Positions 43,317-53,890 of a DNA stretch of 64,000 bases are shown here, one piece after another. Within the stretch, counting starts at the first letter, position 1; each line of letters begins with the position of its first letter. Below the pieces are notes generated by a model. It searched no databases and was not told the DNA's origin. It saw nothing but the letters and a program-made list of their open reading frames with translations. This stretch comes from Eutreptiella sp. 'Long Island Sound 2002' (taxonomy: Eukaryota; Euglenozoa; Euglenophyceae; Eutreptiales; Eutreptiaceae), in the NCBI GenBank assembly GCA_964036045.1, contig OZ038381.1, forward strand, positions 145,771,596 through 145,835,595, given 5' to 3'. Both the position numbers and the translations under genes were made by a program.

Positions 43317-46300
43317 CTGTCCACGGACTATGCATGCGGATCATCCCAATGGAACGCTGAGGAAGAGGATCGGATCGTCCAAGCGGTGCAAGCTGTGGGT
43401 GCCAAGTCCAGAGGAGACCGTGGAGTTCAGCTCACGGAGTATGGAATGGCGCCGCAAGTGTACGCCAGGATGATCCAGACGCTGGGAGCCGAAACGCCCG
43501 AGACGGACGTCTTCGCTTCCCGGGATGCCCCACTTCTGCGGAAGTGTAGGAGGCATTGGCATCGAGGAGACTCAGCCTGGCACCGGCATTGGGGTTTGAA
43601 GGAGTGGGGAACCATGTATTGGCATGGCTCCCTGGACAATACCACACGTACGGTGGAGAAGATCATCGCGGATAGGGCGAAGGGGATCCTGGTCATAAAC
43701 GGCATAGGATCCACTCCATCTCCGCTGGAGGGTCTCAACTCGACGCTGGACTCCATCACCCTAAACGAGATGTCATTCGGACCAGAGGAGGAGCTGTTCA
43801 TCGACGCCATGGGTGTATCAATGCCCTCCCCGGGTCAAGCGTGGGGTACCAAGGCTTTCCTGGTGGATGGAGCGCAAGCCCGGCCCACGGGTGATGAAGC
43901 ACTCATCCGTAGGGTGGAGGCGGTGCCCATGAAGGTCATGTTTGAGCCCAAGGAGGGGACGGATCAGCTAGTGGATGGCATTGACATCCTGTCCCACTCC
44001 GAGATCGACGACGTCGTCAACTACATGCGGATGGGGATGCACGACCGTGTGGCAGCCAAGAAAAGGCGGACCATGGTCACATCTCCGCATTGGTGGGATG
44101 ACAAGATGTTGGTCACCGGCAAGTACAAGAAGGACGAGTTCGTGGCGAGGGTCATGGATCACATCGCGGACCAATACGATGGTCCGGTTGGGTCGGACCC
44201 CCCAACGTGGGGTTTTCCAAGAGTGGGAACCGGTAGCGACGGTCACCAGCCCGAGGCCGCAAATTTTCGAAGATTATCGGTGGGAAGTGCACCCCACGAC
44301 GATGAAGACGGCATATCGGACGAGGAGAAGTCGGATTCGGACCCGGAAGAGGCCTATACCGCAGTGCGTTCGGTTGTATCGATACCGAAGCAAGCGGCTG
44401 AAGAGGCCCAGGAGAACCCGAAGGTCGCCGAGCTGAAGGAGAGGCTGATCAAGGCCTATCCGCGGCTATTCAGTGGCGTCGCCAACAAGAACCCTCCAGA
44501 TCGCGGGAGGTTTGGTACAGCGAAGATCAAGCTGAAGCCGAACCCAAAGATCTATCGTCATCGGGAGTACCAACTTCAGGGCGATCGGGCCGAGGCGATG
44601 AAGAAGCTGTTGGCCGAGTTCATTGAGCGGGGTTGGATCGAACGCTCCGACAGTGAGTGGGCCAGCCCAGCCTTCATCGTGCCCAAGAAGGAGAAGGGCG
44701 AGTGGAGGTTGGTGGTTGATTACAGAGGTTTGAACGAGCAGACCGAGCACGATTCGTACTCGCTTCCCCTGATCGACTCCATCCTCCAAAAGCAACAGAA
44801 AAAGCGGATTTTCACGGTGTTGGACCTGAAACACGGTTACCACCAGATGCCGCTACACCCGGACTCCAGGCCCTGCACAGCGATGTCGACGCCGCTGGGG
44901 CCCATGCAGTGGAAAGTGGTGCCTATGGGTGCCAAGAATGGCAACGCCGCTTTCCAGCGCATGATGGAGGACCTACTCGGTCCTGTCCGGGACTGTGCCG
45001 ATCCCTTCGTGGATGACATCATCATCGGGTGCGGCACGGAGAACATGACCGAGGACGAGCTCATCGACGCGCATGAGAAGGATCTGCGCCGAGTGCTCAG
45101 CGAGTTGGACAAGCACAACATGGTGTGCAAGCCCACCAAAGCCTCACTCTTCGTGAAGGAAGTGGAGTTCGCGGGTCACGTGGTTGGTCACGGGCAACGC
45201 CGTCCCATGCCTGGGAAACTGGCGTCCCTGCACCACTGGGAGAAGCCCCAAACCATCAGCGAACTCCGGTCCTTCATGGGGTTCTGCAACTACTATTCGG
45301 GCTACGTCCGGATGTATGCAGAACTGTCGGGGCCGCTGCACAAGATGCTGCAAGTGGGCAAGTTCGATGGCCGGAAGGGGAGCAAGAAGAAGCTTGCCTG
45401 GACCCCTGAGGCTGAGGATGCGTTCAACAGCCTGAAGGAGCAACTCCTGGGGCAGTTGGGACTATTCCTGGTGGACCCGGACAAGGGATTCGTGCTACGG
45501 ACGGACGCCTCGGACTATGCTGTGGGGGCAGTCCTCGAGCAGATCCGAGATGACGGGTCACATGTACCCGTGGCGTTCTGGAGCCGGATCCTGGCCGAGG
45601 GCCAACGCCGCACCTGGACCGCGAGGGAGAAGGAGACGTACGCCATTGTATGTGCGCTCAGGAAGTGGTCTGGCCACATCGGATTGCAACCGGTGGTGGT
45701 TTGCACGGACCATCAGTCCTTGCAGAGCTGGCACAAGGAGCACGTCGACACCCCCTCGGGACCGGCGGCAAGGAGGGCCCGATGGCATGAGACGTTCGCC
45801 AAGTTCGACCTCAGCGTCGTATATGTCCCGGGGAAGGACAACACTGTGGCGGATTGCCTCAGTCGATGGGCCTACCCCGCGGGCAAGGCTTGGATGGACA
45901 TATCCAGCCATGGAGACGCCGAGGAAGCCGAGGAGGCCAAGCGCATCATCGAGATGGAGAAGATCATGGAGCAAGAGGGGGTCAAGTGCTTTGTGGTGAT
46001 GGCGAACCGTACGGACCTGGCCAAGTTCCGGGGTGCCCGCGTCCAAGCTATTCGAGAGGAAACCCTCGAGCAATGGATGGTGGCCCCTGTAGAGCTAGTC
46101 AGGTCGGTGCTTACAGAGGACTGGTCGGATGACTACGCGGCATCCGAGCACTGGAGCAAGTACTGGAATGCCGTGAGCGCCCCGTCGGACGACGAATGGC
46201 CCGAGGGCTTGACCGAGGATGGCGACAAGTTGTTCCTCAAGGACAAGCTGCTGGTGCCCGAGAACCGAGTGGAGGAGCTCATTGATCATTGGCACAACGC

Positions 46301-47648
46301 CCAGCTTATGCACCCTGGCCGAGACAAGATGCAGCAGGACCTGGATTGGCGTTTCAAGTTCCCTCCGGGGTACTACGCCTTCCTGGATAGATACTGCAGC
46401 GACTGTGCCGTGTGTCGGGCCACGAAGAGCCCCATCCACTCCACAGCGGGTAACCTGGTGTACACGGCTATACCGGAGGCCCCTATGCGGTCCGTGGCCA
46501 TGGATGTATTCGCCATGCCTGAGGTCACCGTGGAAGGAGAGACCTACGACTGTGTCATCCTGGCGGTGGACAGGCACAGTGGGTATATCGTGGCAGTCCC
46601 TGGCAAGAAGTCCAAGAAGAAGGACAAGAAGGACAAGCATGGAGTGGGGCTGCAGGCCAAGACCGTCGCTAATGCCATGATCCGGCATTGGGTGACGATT
46701 TTCGATGTCCCGGCTGTCATCTGCAGCGATCGGGGCAGTCAGTTCGTGGGGACGTGGTTCAAGACGATGTGCAAGCACATGGGCATTCGGCACGCCAAGA
46801 CCGTGGCGTACCACAGCCGGTCGAATGGCCGAGCTGAGGTGGCCGGGCGGCAGATGTTCGAGAAGTTCCGCCAGCTGCACATCGACGAACCGGGCCGGAA
46901 CTGGTACAATTCGCTGTGGAGAGTGCTCCAGGCGTACCATGACCTTCCGGGACCCACTGGACTGTCGCCCCATCGCATCCTGTTCCTACGGGATCGAGTG
47001 TCACGCACTCTCCCGTGGGTGAACAATGGCAAGGTGGCCCGAGATGCGAACGCCATGATGGCTGAGGCGGACGACACGGCGGCCAAGGTGTGCAAGGCAC
47101 TACAGGACGAGCATGACAAGAGGGCCAAGTACTTTAAGCAGGGAAAAGTCCAGAAGTATGCTCTCCAAGACACCGTGTGGGTGGAGCGGCACCACAAGGA
47201 TGTCCTGTCCAGGCATCGGCAGGCATCTTGGTATGTGCCGGGGGTAATAGTTCGGAAGGTCGGGCAGGATGTATTAGCGGTCCGTGTGGGGGATAACAAG
47301 ATCCTGGACCGCGACCACACCCAGCTTCGTCCCCGAGCACCCGACCCCAGCGGACGTCCCGTCACCTTCGAGTTCACGGCCGGCGATGTGGACTCGGACG
47401 ACGAAGGTGAGGACGACGATTTCACCGCGGAGAAGATCCTGGCAGACAAGCCGGACCCGGGGACGCCTGGGGGAAGGCTTTACAAAGTCCGATGGAAGGG
47501 ATTCGTCGCCTCCAGAGATTCGTGGGAACCTCCGAGCAGTTTTGTGCCGAGGTACACCGCGGTCTGGATGGACTACCTAAAGAAAAAGAGCATTTCTTTG
47601 GATGTCAAGGACGTGTTGGTCCACTTGGTAGCTGCTGTAGCACCATAA
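43317..47648 (+). CDS. pol: Pol: MT-like domain, RT, RNase H, integrase, chromodomain
   Basis: Open from just after TAG 43314 to TAA 47646, in the same frame as gag and protease. Residue numbers from GTG 43386. (1) 15-130: TEYGMAPQVYARM...DVFASRD...AKGILVI, like the MT-type domain of DIRS/Ngaro elements. (2) 380-610: RT, with LVVDYRGLNEQ, VLDLKHGYHQMPL and catalytic FVDD at 45006-45017. (3) 700-835: RNase H, LRTDASDYAVGAVLEQ. (4) 970-1190: integrase with HHCC zinc site, Asp at 46503, CSDRGSQF near 46720 and SNGRAEVAGR near 46820; a Lys-rich insert lies near 46605-46640. (5) 1342-1390: chromodomain, YKVRWKGF and SWEP. All catalytic residues sought are present. Confidence 0.92.
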   Translation: MSTDYACGSSQWNAEEEDRIVQAVQAVGAKSRGDRGVQLTEYGMAPQVYARMIQTLGAETPETDVFASRDAPLLRKCRRHWHRGDSAWHRHWGLKEWGTMYWHGSLDNTTRTVEKIIADRAKGILVINGIGSTPSPLEGLNSTLDSITLNEMSFGPEEELFIDAMGVSMPSPGQAWGTKAFLVDGAQARPTGDEALIRRVEAVPMKVMFEPKEGTDQLVDGIDILSHSEIDDVVNYMRMGMHDRVAAKKRRTMVTSPHWWDDKMLVTGKYKKDEFVARVMDHIADQYDGPVGSDPPTWGFPRVGTGSDGHQPEAANFRRLSVGSAPHDDEDGISDEEKSDSDPEEAYTAVRSVVSIPKQAAEEAQENPKVAELKERLIKAYPRLFSGVANKNPPDRGRFGTAKIKLKPNPKIYRHREYQLQGDRAEAMKKLLAEFIERGWIERSDSEWASPAFIVPKKEKGEWRLVVDYRGLNEQTEHDSYSLPLIDSILQKQQKKRIFTVLDLKHGYHQMPLHPDSRPCTAMSTPLGPMQWKVVPMGAKNGNAAFQRMMEDLLGPVRDCADPFVDDIIIGCGTENMTEDELIDAHEKDLRRVLSELDKHNMVCKPTKASLFVKEVEFAGHVVGHGQRRPMPGKLASLHHWEKPQTISELRSFMGFCNYYSGYVRMYAELSGPLHKMLQVGKFDGRKGSKKKLAWTPEAEDAFNSLKEQLLGQLGLFLVDPDKGFVLRTDASDYAVGAVLEQIRDDGSHVPVAFWSRILAEGQRRTWTAREKETYAIVCALRKWSGHIGLQPVVVCTDHQSLQSWHKEHVDTPSGPAARRARWHETFAKFDLSVVYVPGKDNTVADCLSRWAYPAGKAWMDISSHGDAEEAEEAKRIIEMEKIMEQEGVKCFVVMANRTDLAKFRGARVQAIREETLEQWMVAPVELVRSVLTEDWSDDYAASEHWSKYWNAVSAPSDDEWPEGLTEDGDKLFLKDKLLVPENRVEELIDHWHNAQLMHPGRDKMQQDLDWRFKFPPGYYAFLDRYCSDCAVCRATKSPIHSTAGNLVYTAIPEAPMRSVAMDVFAMPEVTVEGETYDCVILAVDRHSGYIVAVPGKKSKKKDKKDKHGVGLQAKTVANAMIRHWVTIFDVPAVICSDRGSQFVGTWFKTMCKHMGIRHAKTVAYHSRSNGRAEVAGRQMFEKFRQLHIDEPGRNWYNSLWRVLQAYHDLPGPTGLSPHRILFLRDRVSRTLPWVNNGKVARDANAMMAEADDTAAKVCKALQDEHDKRAKYFKQGKVQKYALQDTVWVERHHKDVLSRHRQASWYVPGVIVRKVGQDVLAVRVGDNKILDRDHTQLRPRAPDPSGRPVTFEFTAGDVDSDDEGEDDDFTAEKILADKPDPGTPGGRLYKVRWKGFVASRDSWEPPSSFVPRYTAVWMDYLKKKSISLDVKDVLVHLVAAVAP

Positions 47649-48033
47649 TGGATCCCCCCTTGGCATTTTGTTTGTCTCTGTGATTGAGGAGACCAGTGAG
47701 GGCGTTCATCCGGGGATTTTTCGGCCTTGATTGGCCATATACCCCCTTCACTCGATCTCCACATGTATATATTTCATTGTGGTATACTTATTTAGGTCGA
47801 TCGACGACGTTTTTCTATCTTTGATCCCCTTGGTCCATGTTGTAGATCAAGAGGAGACCGGATATGGCGTAGGGCGCTGATTATCAGTGTCCTCACCCCT
47901 CCCTTGGGGCATGGGGGACGCCTACGACGTGTGTGGGGCCTCCATGTGTCCTTGGGATATGGAGGGGGGGGTTGGAGCCCATTGGGGTCCTCCCGTCCTC
48001 TCTTCATTGGTTTCCGAGCGGATACAACGCTCT
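47649..48033 (+). other. Gypsy 3' untranslated region
   Basis: Non-coding sequence between pol and the polypurine tract. No additional ORF such as env is present. Confidence 0.7.
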
Positions 48034-48044
48034 GAGAAGGGGGG
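48034..48044 (+). promoter_or_regulatory. Polypurine tract
   Basis: GAGAAGGGGGG immediately upstream of the 3' LTR; the plus-strand primer for reverse transcription. Confidence 0.9.
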
Positions 48045-50408
48045 TGAAGCCGGTTCGGACCCCCGTGGCCATCTTGGGGTCACTTGGAGTGTGTATCTAT
48101 GTGCCGGCAAGCCGCCATTGGCTGATATCATACTCTCCCATCCACCTGATCTAACCCGATGTGATAGTGTGATAGGTTTGGCCATTCCGGCTATGAGCGG
48201 CCATATTCAGAACCGAGGCGCCGCCAGCGGAGATTTATATATCGGAATATCAGGAATCAACAGGGTTTTATTATCATAATGCTTCCGTAATTTTTCAGCC
48301 TTTCGTTCTGATGGTCAATGTATCGGCGACTGTCAGTTGGCTCGCGATTTTGCGGTAACCGATTGGTTAACTGTTATTTCCAGATATTTTGGCGGATATT
48401 CCGTTGAAGGGTCAGATTTCATCAGCAAAGGGTTCGTTGCATCCGCAATTCTCTAAATAAGCACTCGAAATTTTAATCAGAATTTTTCGCGATGTCGAAA
48501 TCGGATTTTCGACTTCGACATCGCCGCACTTGACTTGGACTTCTTCGAGTGGTCATACTCTTTTCCCTATGCCCGAATCAGGTTTCCCTTATACTTGCCA
48601 CCCATTTGACTTGGAGATATAAGGGAAACAAAAGCGAATCGTGGGACCACTTTGAAGAGCCATATCTACGAGCGAGTGTGCGGAAAGAGAATAGGGAAAG
48701 TTGCGTTGCAAGCGCCTTGGTCTCAAACTAATTTAGAAAGCATCAAACGCCTTTGGTGTGTACACATGCCCGATAGTGCAAGGGATAATGGTCAAGAGGG
48801 TATAAAGTGATATATAACTCTTGGACCGTGCAACCGAACATTTTATTGTGACTTTCGAGTGTACCGCATGAGTGTTGGGGTTGCATAGCAACCTTCTTTG
48901 GGTTCCTACGTATTTTTAACGTGAAGTTATGTCAATGGAGGGACATGGCATATCATGGTGGGAGCCATATTTTGAGGGTATGTGTTGTATGCATGGTATA
49001 TGTTTGATATGCTCACGCCCATGTTATATATCTTCGTGTGGCCGAAGAGATGGGGAGCCATACGTGACAAGGGCTTTGCCCATGTCCCAATTGTGGAATT
49101 CAAAGCGCTAGACCAAGTCTACCGCGTATGTATTGCTCATGGTATGTTTGACAAAGAGATTCATGGGTGCACTCCCATTTTCATGGGGCATGTAGATAAC
49201 AGTGGCGAAGGTATCTCCATGCGCCCGATTGGGGATCCAAGTGGGGGAATTGTTCGCAAATGGTTCCAATCATTTGTGTATTGAACCATGAGCGGATATC
49301 ATGGGTGAGCATAGAGATATAGTATCATGACAACTTTGTATTTGGACATATTTTCGTGTTTTTGACCTCATTTTATGCTCATTTTTCTTTTTTATGTGCT
49401 CAACTGGTCGGCTAACAGCAAAGTGCCTAGAGATCAGTGAACTATGGTATGTTGCTTATATGTTGGCATATGCTTCGGTGTTGTTCCTCACCATATGCCG
49501 GATCACGTGGTCACTTTGGCTTGGCACACGAGGCCTCACAAAGATAGGTCTCAAGATCATGAGCTGACATGTGAAGCATGCCATGTACATAACCGGAGGA
49601 GTTTCGGAGCCAATGATGGGATATTCTTGGGCATGGACTTTTGGTCTATATCACCCTTGTATACTACATTCCGGTTTGACACATGCATGGAGCATATGAA
49701 CATTTGCCATATGCATTTTTGAGTATATAATTGATTTTTGGGCATAATGGTGTGATTTGCCTGATTTTGCCATGTTGTGAGGTCATCTTCATGGGGCAGT
49801 TCTCCAAGCCCATTCGACTCCAAGTCCAACCAAGGTTATGTCAGGGTAGGGCATGGTCCCGAGTGCCACTCTAGGCCATGACACGCCACCTTCCCTATTG
49901 GGCTAGGATTTATAGGCTTGGGGATGAACACATTTTTGGGGTTTATGTAGTGACTTGTGACACATGGCATTCAGCCATCTCATTTGACCTGGTTCAGGGC
50001 AATATGTTGGTGAGTCAAGGGAAGGTCTTGAGTCCAGGGAATGAGGGGTTTATGGCTGTGAATGTGTATGTTTACCTCTTTCCGCAACTTTGCTTCATTT
50101 GTGTTCATATGCCAATTTCAGGGCTTTCTTCCTTGGTGCAATTCTTGTACATGCCCGCCACCGTGGGAATACCGGTGTGCTGAACGAAAGCCCGCAGCCT
50201 GATTTGGATTGTGAATTGGGTTATTGCTATACTTGTGGGATCTGGTTGCTGTTCAGGGTTGAAGGAGGATTACATTTTCTATATTTTTGGATTTGGACCC
50301 TGGATTTTGAGGATTTTGAGAAATGCAATCGTTGATCCGGAGCAAGTCAGCAGGGGTGACAGGCGGAAGGGGCACAGCGGGGGCCGGTCCTGGTAGGGAC
50401 CTTCTTTA
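48045..50408 (+). repeat. 3' LTR
   Basis: Pair of 37196-39559. Followed by CCAT and then the continuation of the interrupted LINE ORF. Confidence 0.95.
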
Positions 50409-50667
50409 CCATCCAGCAACTGGCCACCACACTGGGCCACCCAGCGAACACCGAACTCCTCCGACGCCTCGAAGACTCCGTTTACACCTGCCTCTACTAC
50501 TCCGCCCTGCGCCCGGATAGCCTCCCAGCACACCTACAAAAGCCCCGACTCCAACTCGCCCTCGAACAACTTCCCCTCCTCACCCGATACCACCGATGGT
50601 ATACGCGCCGCTCGATCCACGTCCCCAACACGACCGGGCCACCCCAGCCGCCCGCCCCCAACCTATA
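50409..50667 (+). pseudogene. LINE C-terminal continuation after the gypsy insertion
   Basis: Continues the 37195 frame: QQLATTLG, then YYSALRPDSLPAHLQKPRL, matching YHSALRPANVPAHLQKRRI at 53325. Similarity ends after SIHVP, where the intact relative goes on to its CCHC finger; here a Pro-rich end and TAG follow, so the finger has been lost. Confidence 0.75.
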
Positions 50668-50677
50668 GCCCGAGGAC

Positions 50678-51097
50678 ATGCCCTCGATCCTCCGCGCCGT
50701 GGCCGCAGCAGAAGCCGCCGCCCACAAGCCCGCCCGCATCACAGCCCAACCCGCGTCCACCACCTCCCCCTCATCCTCAGCCTCATCCACCTCCTCCACC
50801 TCATCCTCCGACCCCCCCCTCCCCGCCGCCCTCATCCTCAAGGCCACGGCAAAAGCCAAAGCCGCGGCCGCACGCATCCAACCCCCGGACCCCCACACAG
50901 GCGACTCAGGCACCCCGGCAACGCACCAGGAGGACCCCCGACCCGACAGCGGCGCCCTCACACCTCCGGACAGAGGTCCTCCTCAACCTGGAACCAGACC
51001 CCCACCCCAAACCCGGCCCCAAACCCAAGCCGGCGCCCCAGCGAGCACACACAACACCACAAACGCAACGACACAAACCCAACCGACACCGCCCTAA
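50678..51097 (+). CDS. Ser/Pro/Ala-rich ORF of the LINE block (gag-like?)
   Basis: 139 residues from ATG 50678. An Ala-rich start is followed by a run of Ser/Thr (STSSTSSSDPP) and then an Ala/Lys stretch, like the Ser/Thr-then-Lys/Pro layout at 59690-60100. Low complexity, so coding status is uncertain. It has no recognised domain. Confidence 0.3.
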   Translation: MPSILRAVAAAEAAAHKPARITAQPASTTSPSSSASSTSSTSSSDPPLPAALILKATAKAKAAAARIQPPDPHTGDSGTPATHQEDPRPDSGALTPPDRGPPQPGTRPPPQTRPQTQAGAPASTHNTTNATTQTQPTPP

Positions 51098-52550
51098 CCC
51101 AAAACCTCACCACAGCCAGGACCCCCCACCCAGCACAACCCACACCCCCCTGCCACCGGCAGCCACCACCACCGCAGAGGCGGCCACCCAACACGACCCC
51201 GTCCAAACCCCCGTCCACATCCCCGTCACCAAGCGCCCCGTCATCCATCCCCCACAAACCACCACCACCGCCGGCCAGACCGACCCAGGGACGTGGGACC
51301 CCTCGACCACCGTCACCGTCAAGCCTGGCCCCCGACCCGCCCCCCCTGCCCACCACATAGTGCAGCCCCAGGGGCTGCGCACGATGCCCAACCCTCCACC
51401 CCCACAAGGGGGACCGGAAAACCCACAAGGGGTCCAAGGGCCATACCCGCAACACCAACTGGACCACTACCAACACCACCACCACCAGCGGCCCCACCAC
51501 CACCACCACGGACACCACCCCCACCACTACCACTGCCCCCCATCCTACCCCACCGGGCCACAACCCCCCGTGCAGGAACAGCACCAGCGAATGGGATGGC
51601 AGCCACCGAGCGCTCCACCCGCATACCCCACCTACCACCAGGGGCCACCCCCCCCGTACCAGCAGGCCCCCCCCGTACCAGGAACCGTATCCCCCCGGCC
51701 ACCACGTTCACGCCGAAGGGCCCCCCCGGGCCCAACCCCGCCGAGGACAGTCACTCGACCCATACCACCAGCCGCTGCCGCCACCACCCCCCTACGTGGC
51801 GGATCCATGGACAACGGGGGACCCCCCCCCCCCCAGTACCAGACGGCACCACGCGAAGCCCCCCAGGACCCGCCGACGGCTCCTGACTGGCCCGACTCGA
51901 GCGATGAGGCCCGATCCCGCAAACGGCGGCGCTCCTGCTCCCCCCCCCGCACGGCACACTCGCCCCCGGCGCCCACACTCCCCACACTGCCACCGCGCCT
52001 CAACCACCCACTCGCGCTGCTCCTGCTCCCCCAGGTGCCACCACGACCCCCCGGGACCCGCTCCTGCTGCTCCCGCTCCCCCGGGCGCCACCACGAGCGC
52101 GTCCGCCGACCCATGTCCACCTCCCCCTCCCCCTTCCGGCCATACAAGACCCCCACCCCGAGCCCCCGCCACCCACGCTCCCGCTCCACCGGCGCCGCCA
52201 AGCACGCCACTGCCGCCCCACGTCCACCTCCTACTCCCCCCACAGGCCCCGCCGGGCTCCCCCTTCCCCCCGCCGCCCATACCCATCCACCACCCCCAGC
52301 CCCCGCCACCACCTCTCCCGCTCCCCCGGACGCCACCAAGCGCGCCACCTCCGCCCCATGTCCACCTCCCCCTCCCGTTCCCCCCTCCGCCCGTACCCGT
52401 CCTCCACCCCCAGCCCCCGCCACCGCCGCTCCCGCTCCGCCAGGCACCGCCGCCCCAACCACCACCACAGGTCCACGACCTGCCCCTGCCGCTCCAGGAC
52501 CCCGGGCACGGACCCCTCCCCCCCCCACACCCCCGCCCACCTCGCCTGGT
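51098..52550 (+). other. Pro/His-rich low-complexity tract
   Basis: Several overlapping frames are open because T is scarce. CCACCA-type runs at 51470-51540 encode His/Gln or Pro. At 52000-52450 repeats of a PPHVHLP(L/F)P-like unit alternate with PAPATTAPAP-like runs. No frame can be chosen with confidence. Confidence 0.4.
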
Positions 52551-52840
52551 GGTCTGTCCCCGCTTTGCTGGAGCTCCGCCGCTGGGTGAGGTTGGCCGGG
52601 GGAGCAGGAAGGCAAGATGGGGTGCACATGGTGCATACCCTCGAGGAGATGCGCACCCGCACCCCTGCAGACCTCAACGAGGCCGCCCCGGAGGCCATCA
52701 TGCTGCAAGCGGCATGGGAGGCCCTCCTCCGCGATGCGGTCCAGGGCCTCCGCCCCCTCTACACCCCCCAAGCCCTCCGCCAATGGCTCCAGCCCACCCA
52801 CCCCCAGGCCTGGGCCATCGGCGCCCCCTCTGCAGACTAT
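52551..52840 (+). pseudogene. Trp-rich module, copy 2
   Basis: Frame from 52358 encodes LLELRRWVRLAG, then AAPEAIMLQAAWEALLRDA and LRQWLQPTHPQAW. It aligns with 60560-60800 and 15881-16100. The frame runs on without a stop through an LTR fragment and an AT microsatellite into the next LINE piece, giving a chimeric 397-codon frame. Confidence 0.5.
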
Positions 52841-53062
52841 ATATGGCCTGGACTCAGGCAATGTTTCATCAACCCCTCCTGCATATGCCTTACCCTGACC
52901 GGGAAGTTGTTTGGCGCTCTGTCCAGAGCGTGTTTACACACTACACTCACCGCGGTCCGCCGCTGTCAGTCCCAGCGTGAGCCTACCAACTCGCAGACGC
53001 ACTTGCAGTCGGGTGGCGACCTTCGGTGTCCTGACCTCGGTCAGTCTGCCTGGGAAACTGCA
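52841..53062 (+). repeat. LTR-like fragment Y inside the LINE block
   Basis: Related to 6190-6330 in its first half and to 19796-19897 in its second half. It ends GGGAAACTGCA, a plausible LTR end, and may be a solo-LTR remnant. Confidence 0.5.
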
Positions 53063-53097
53063 TGTATCTTCCATACCCATGATATGTATCCATACAT

Positions 53098-53130
53098 CAT
53101 ATATATATATATATATATATATATCATATA
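53098..53130. repeat. AT dinucleotide microsatellite
   Basis: About 13 AT units flanked by ATCAT on both sides, in otherwise GC-rich DNA. Confidence 0.9.
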
Positions 53131-53154
53131 TGAGAATGCATGTGGTATCCAATC

Positions 53155-53890
53155 AATCCATCAGACCCCGGACTGGGTACCAGAGGACGCCCCCTATTCC
53201 TCCCACGACAGAGCATACCACTACCCCAACCCCATCCAACATCTCGCCCGCTTGCTCGGCGACGCAGACAGCCGGGCGCACATCCAGGAGCTCAAGGACA
53301 GACTGCAAATCCCCCTCTACCACTCAGCGCTACGCCCAGCAAACGTCCCAGCCCACCTCCAAAAACGACGCATCCAGCTCCTCAGGGAGCAACTACCATT
53401 CCTCACCAGGGTCGTGAGATGGCTCGCCTGCAAACACATCCACGTCCCTGAAGAACACACCCGTTGCCCGTGCGACCACACCACCCCGGAGGACTGGGAA
53501 CACTTCAAGAACTGCCCCCTCCATACAGGCAGGGACACGCTAGTGGGCTAGTCCCCGGCGGAAACCCTACGACAACACGAAGGATGGCCAACCCACAGCC
53601 AAGCACACAAGGCAACCGAACACCTCTTCTGGGATCCCCTGGTCAAAGAAGCCACCATGAGAGGGGCGGTGACACAGACCCTGCACCGACACGTCACCAA
53701 ACACACGGAAAGCCCCATGGAGGCAGCAGCGCACCTCCAGCTAGAGGCAGTCCGCAGAGCAGCGGCCCAAATGGTACACCGCAAACACCTCCTGTTAACA
53801 CACGCGGAGCAACTCACCGACCCCACCGCCAGGGAACACATGCAGCGTCTCATCCATTACCATGCCGTGCATGACCCAGACGTCCACTAA
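53155..53890 (+). pseudogene. LINE C-terminal region with zinc finger (copy 2)
   Basis: Starts DWVPEDAPYSSHDRAYHYPN, the uninterrupted relative of the gypsy target. It contains a zinc site CPCDHTTPEDWEHFKNC near 53466 and ends HAVHDPDVH at the stop near 53890. One in-frame TAG (53549-53551) falls where the third copy (55735) has Trp, so it is a TGG-to-TAG change. Otherwise intact. Confidence 0.7.

Larger units (their letters stand above)
37196..50408 (+). mobile_element. Ty3/gypsy chromovirus-type LTR retrotransposon, complete structure
   Basis: 13,213 bp with two 2364-bp LTRs, a primer-binding site, polypurine tract, and Gag-PR-MT-RT-RNH-IN-chromodomain order. A 4-bp CCAT flanks both ends (37192-37195 and 50409-50412). 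LTRs differ at about 30 sites by eye (roughly 98.6% identity), so the insertion is fairly recent. LTRs start TG but end TA rather than CA. Three in-frame stops interrupt a single long frame. Confidence 0.95.

Noticed and set aside
47649-48033. env-like third ORF in the gypsy element
   Set aside because: The space between pol and the polypurine tract is under 400 bp and has no open frame of note.
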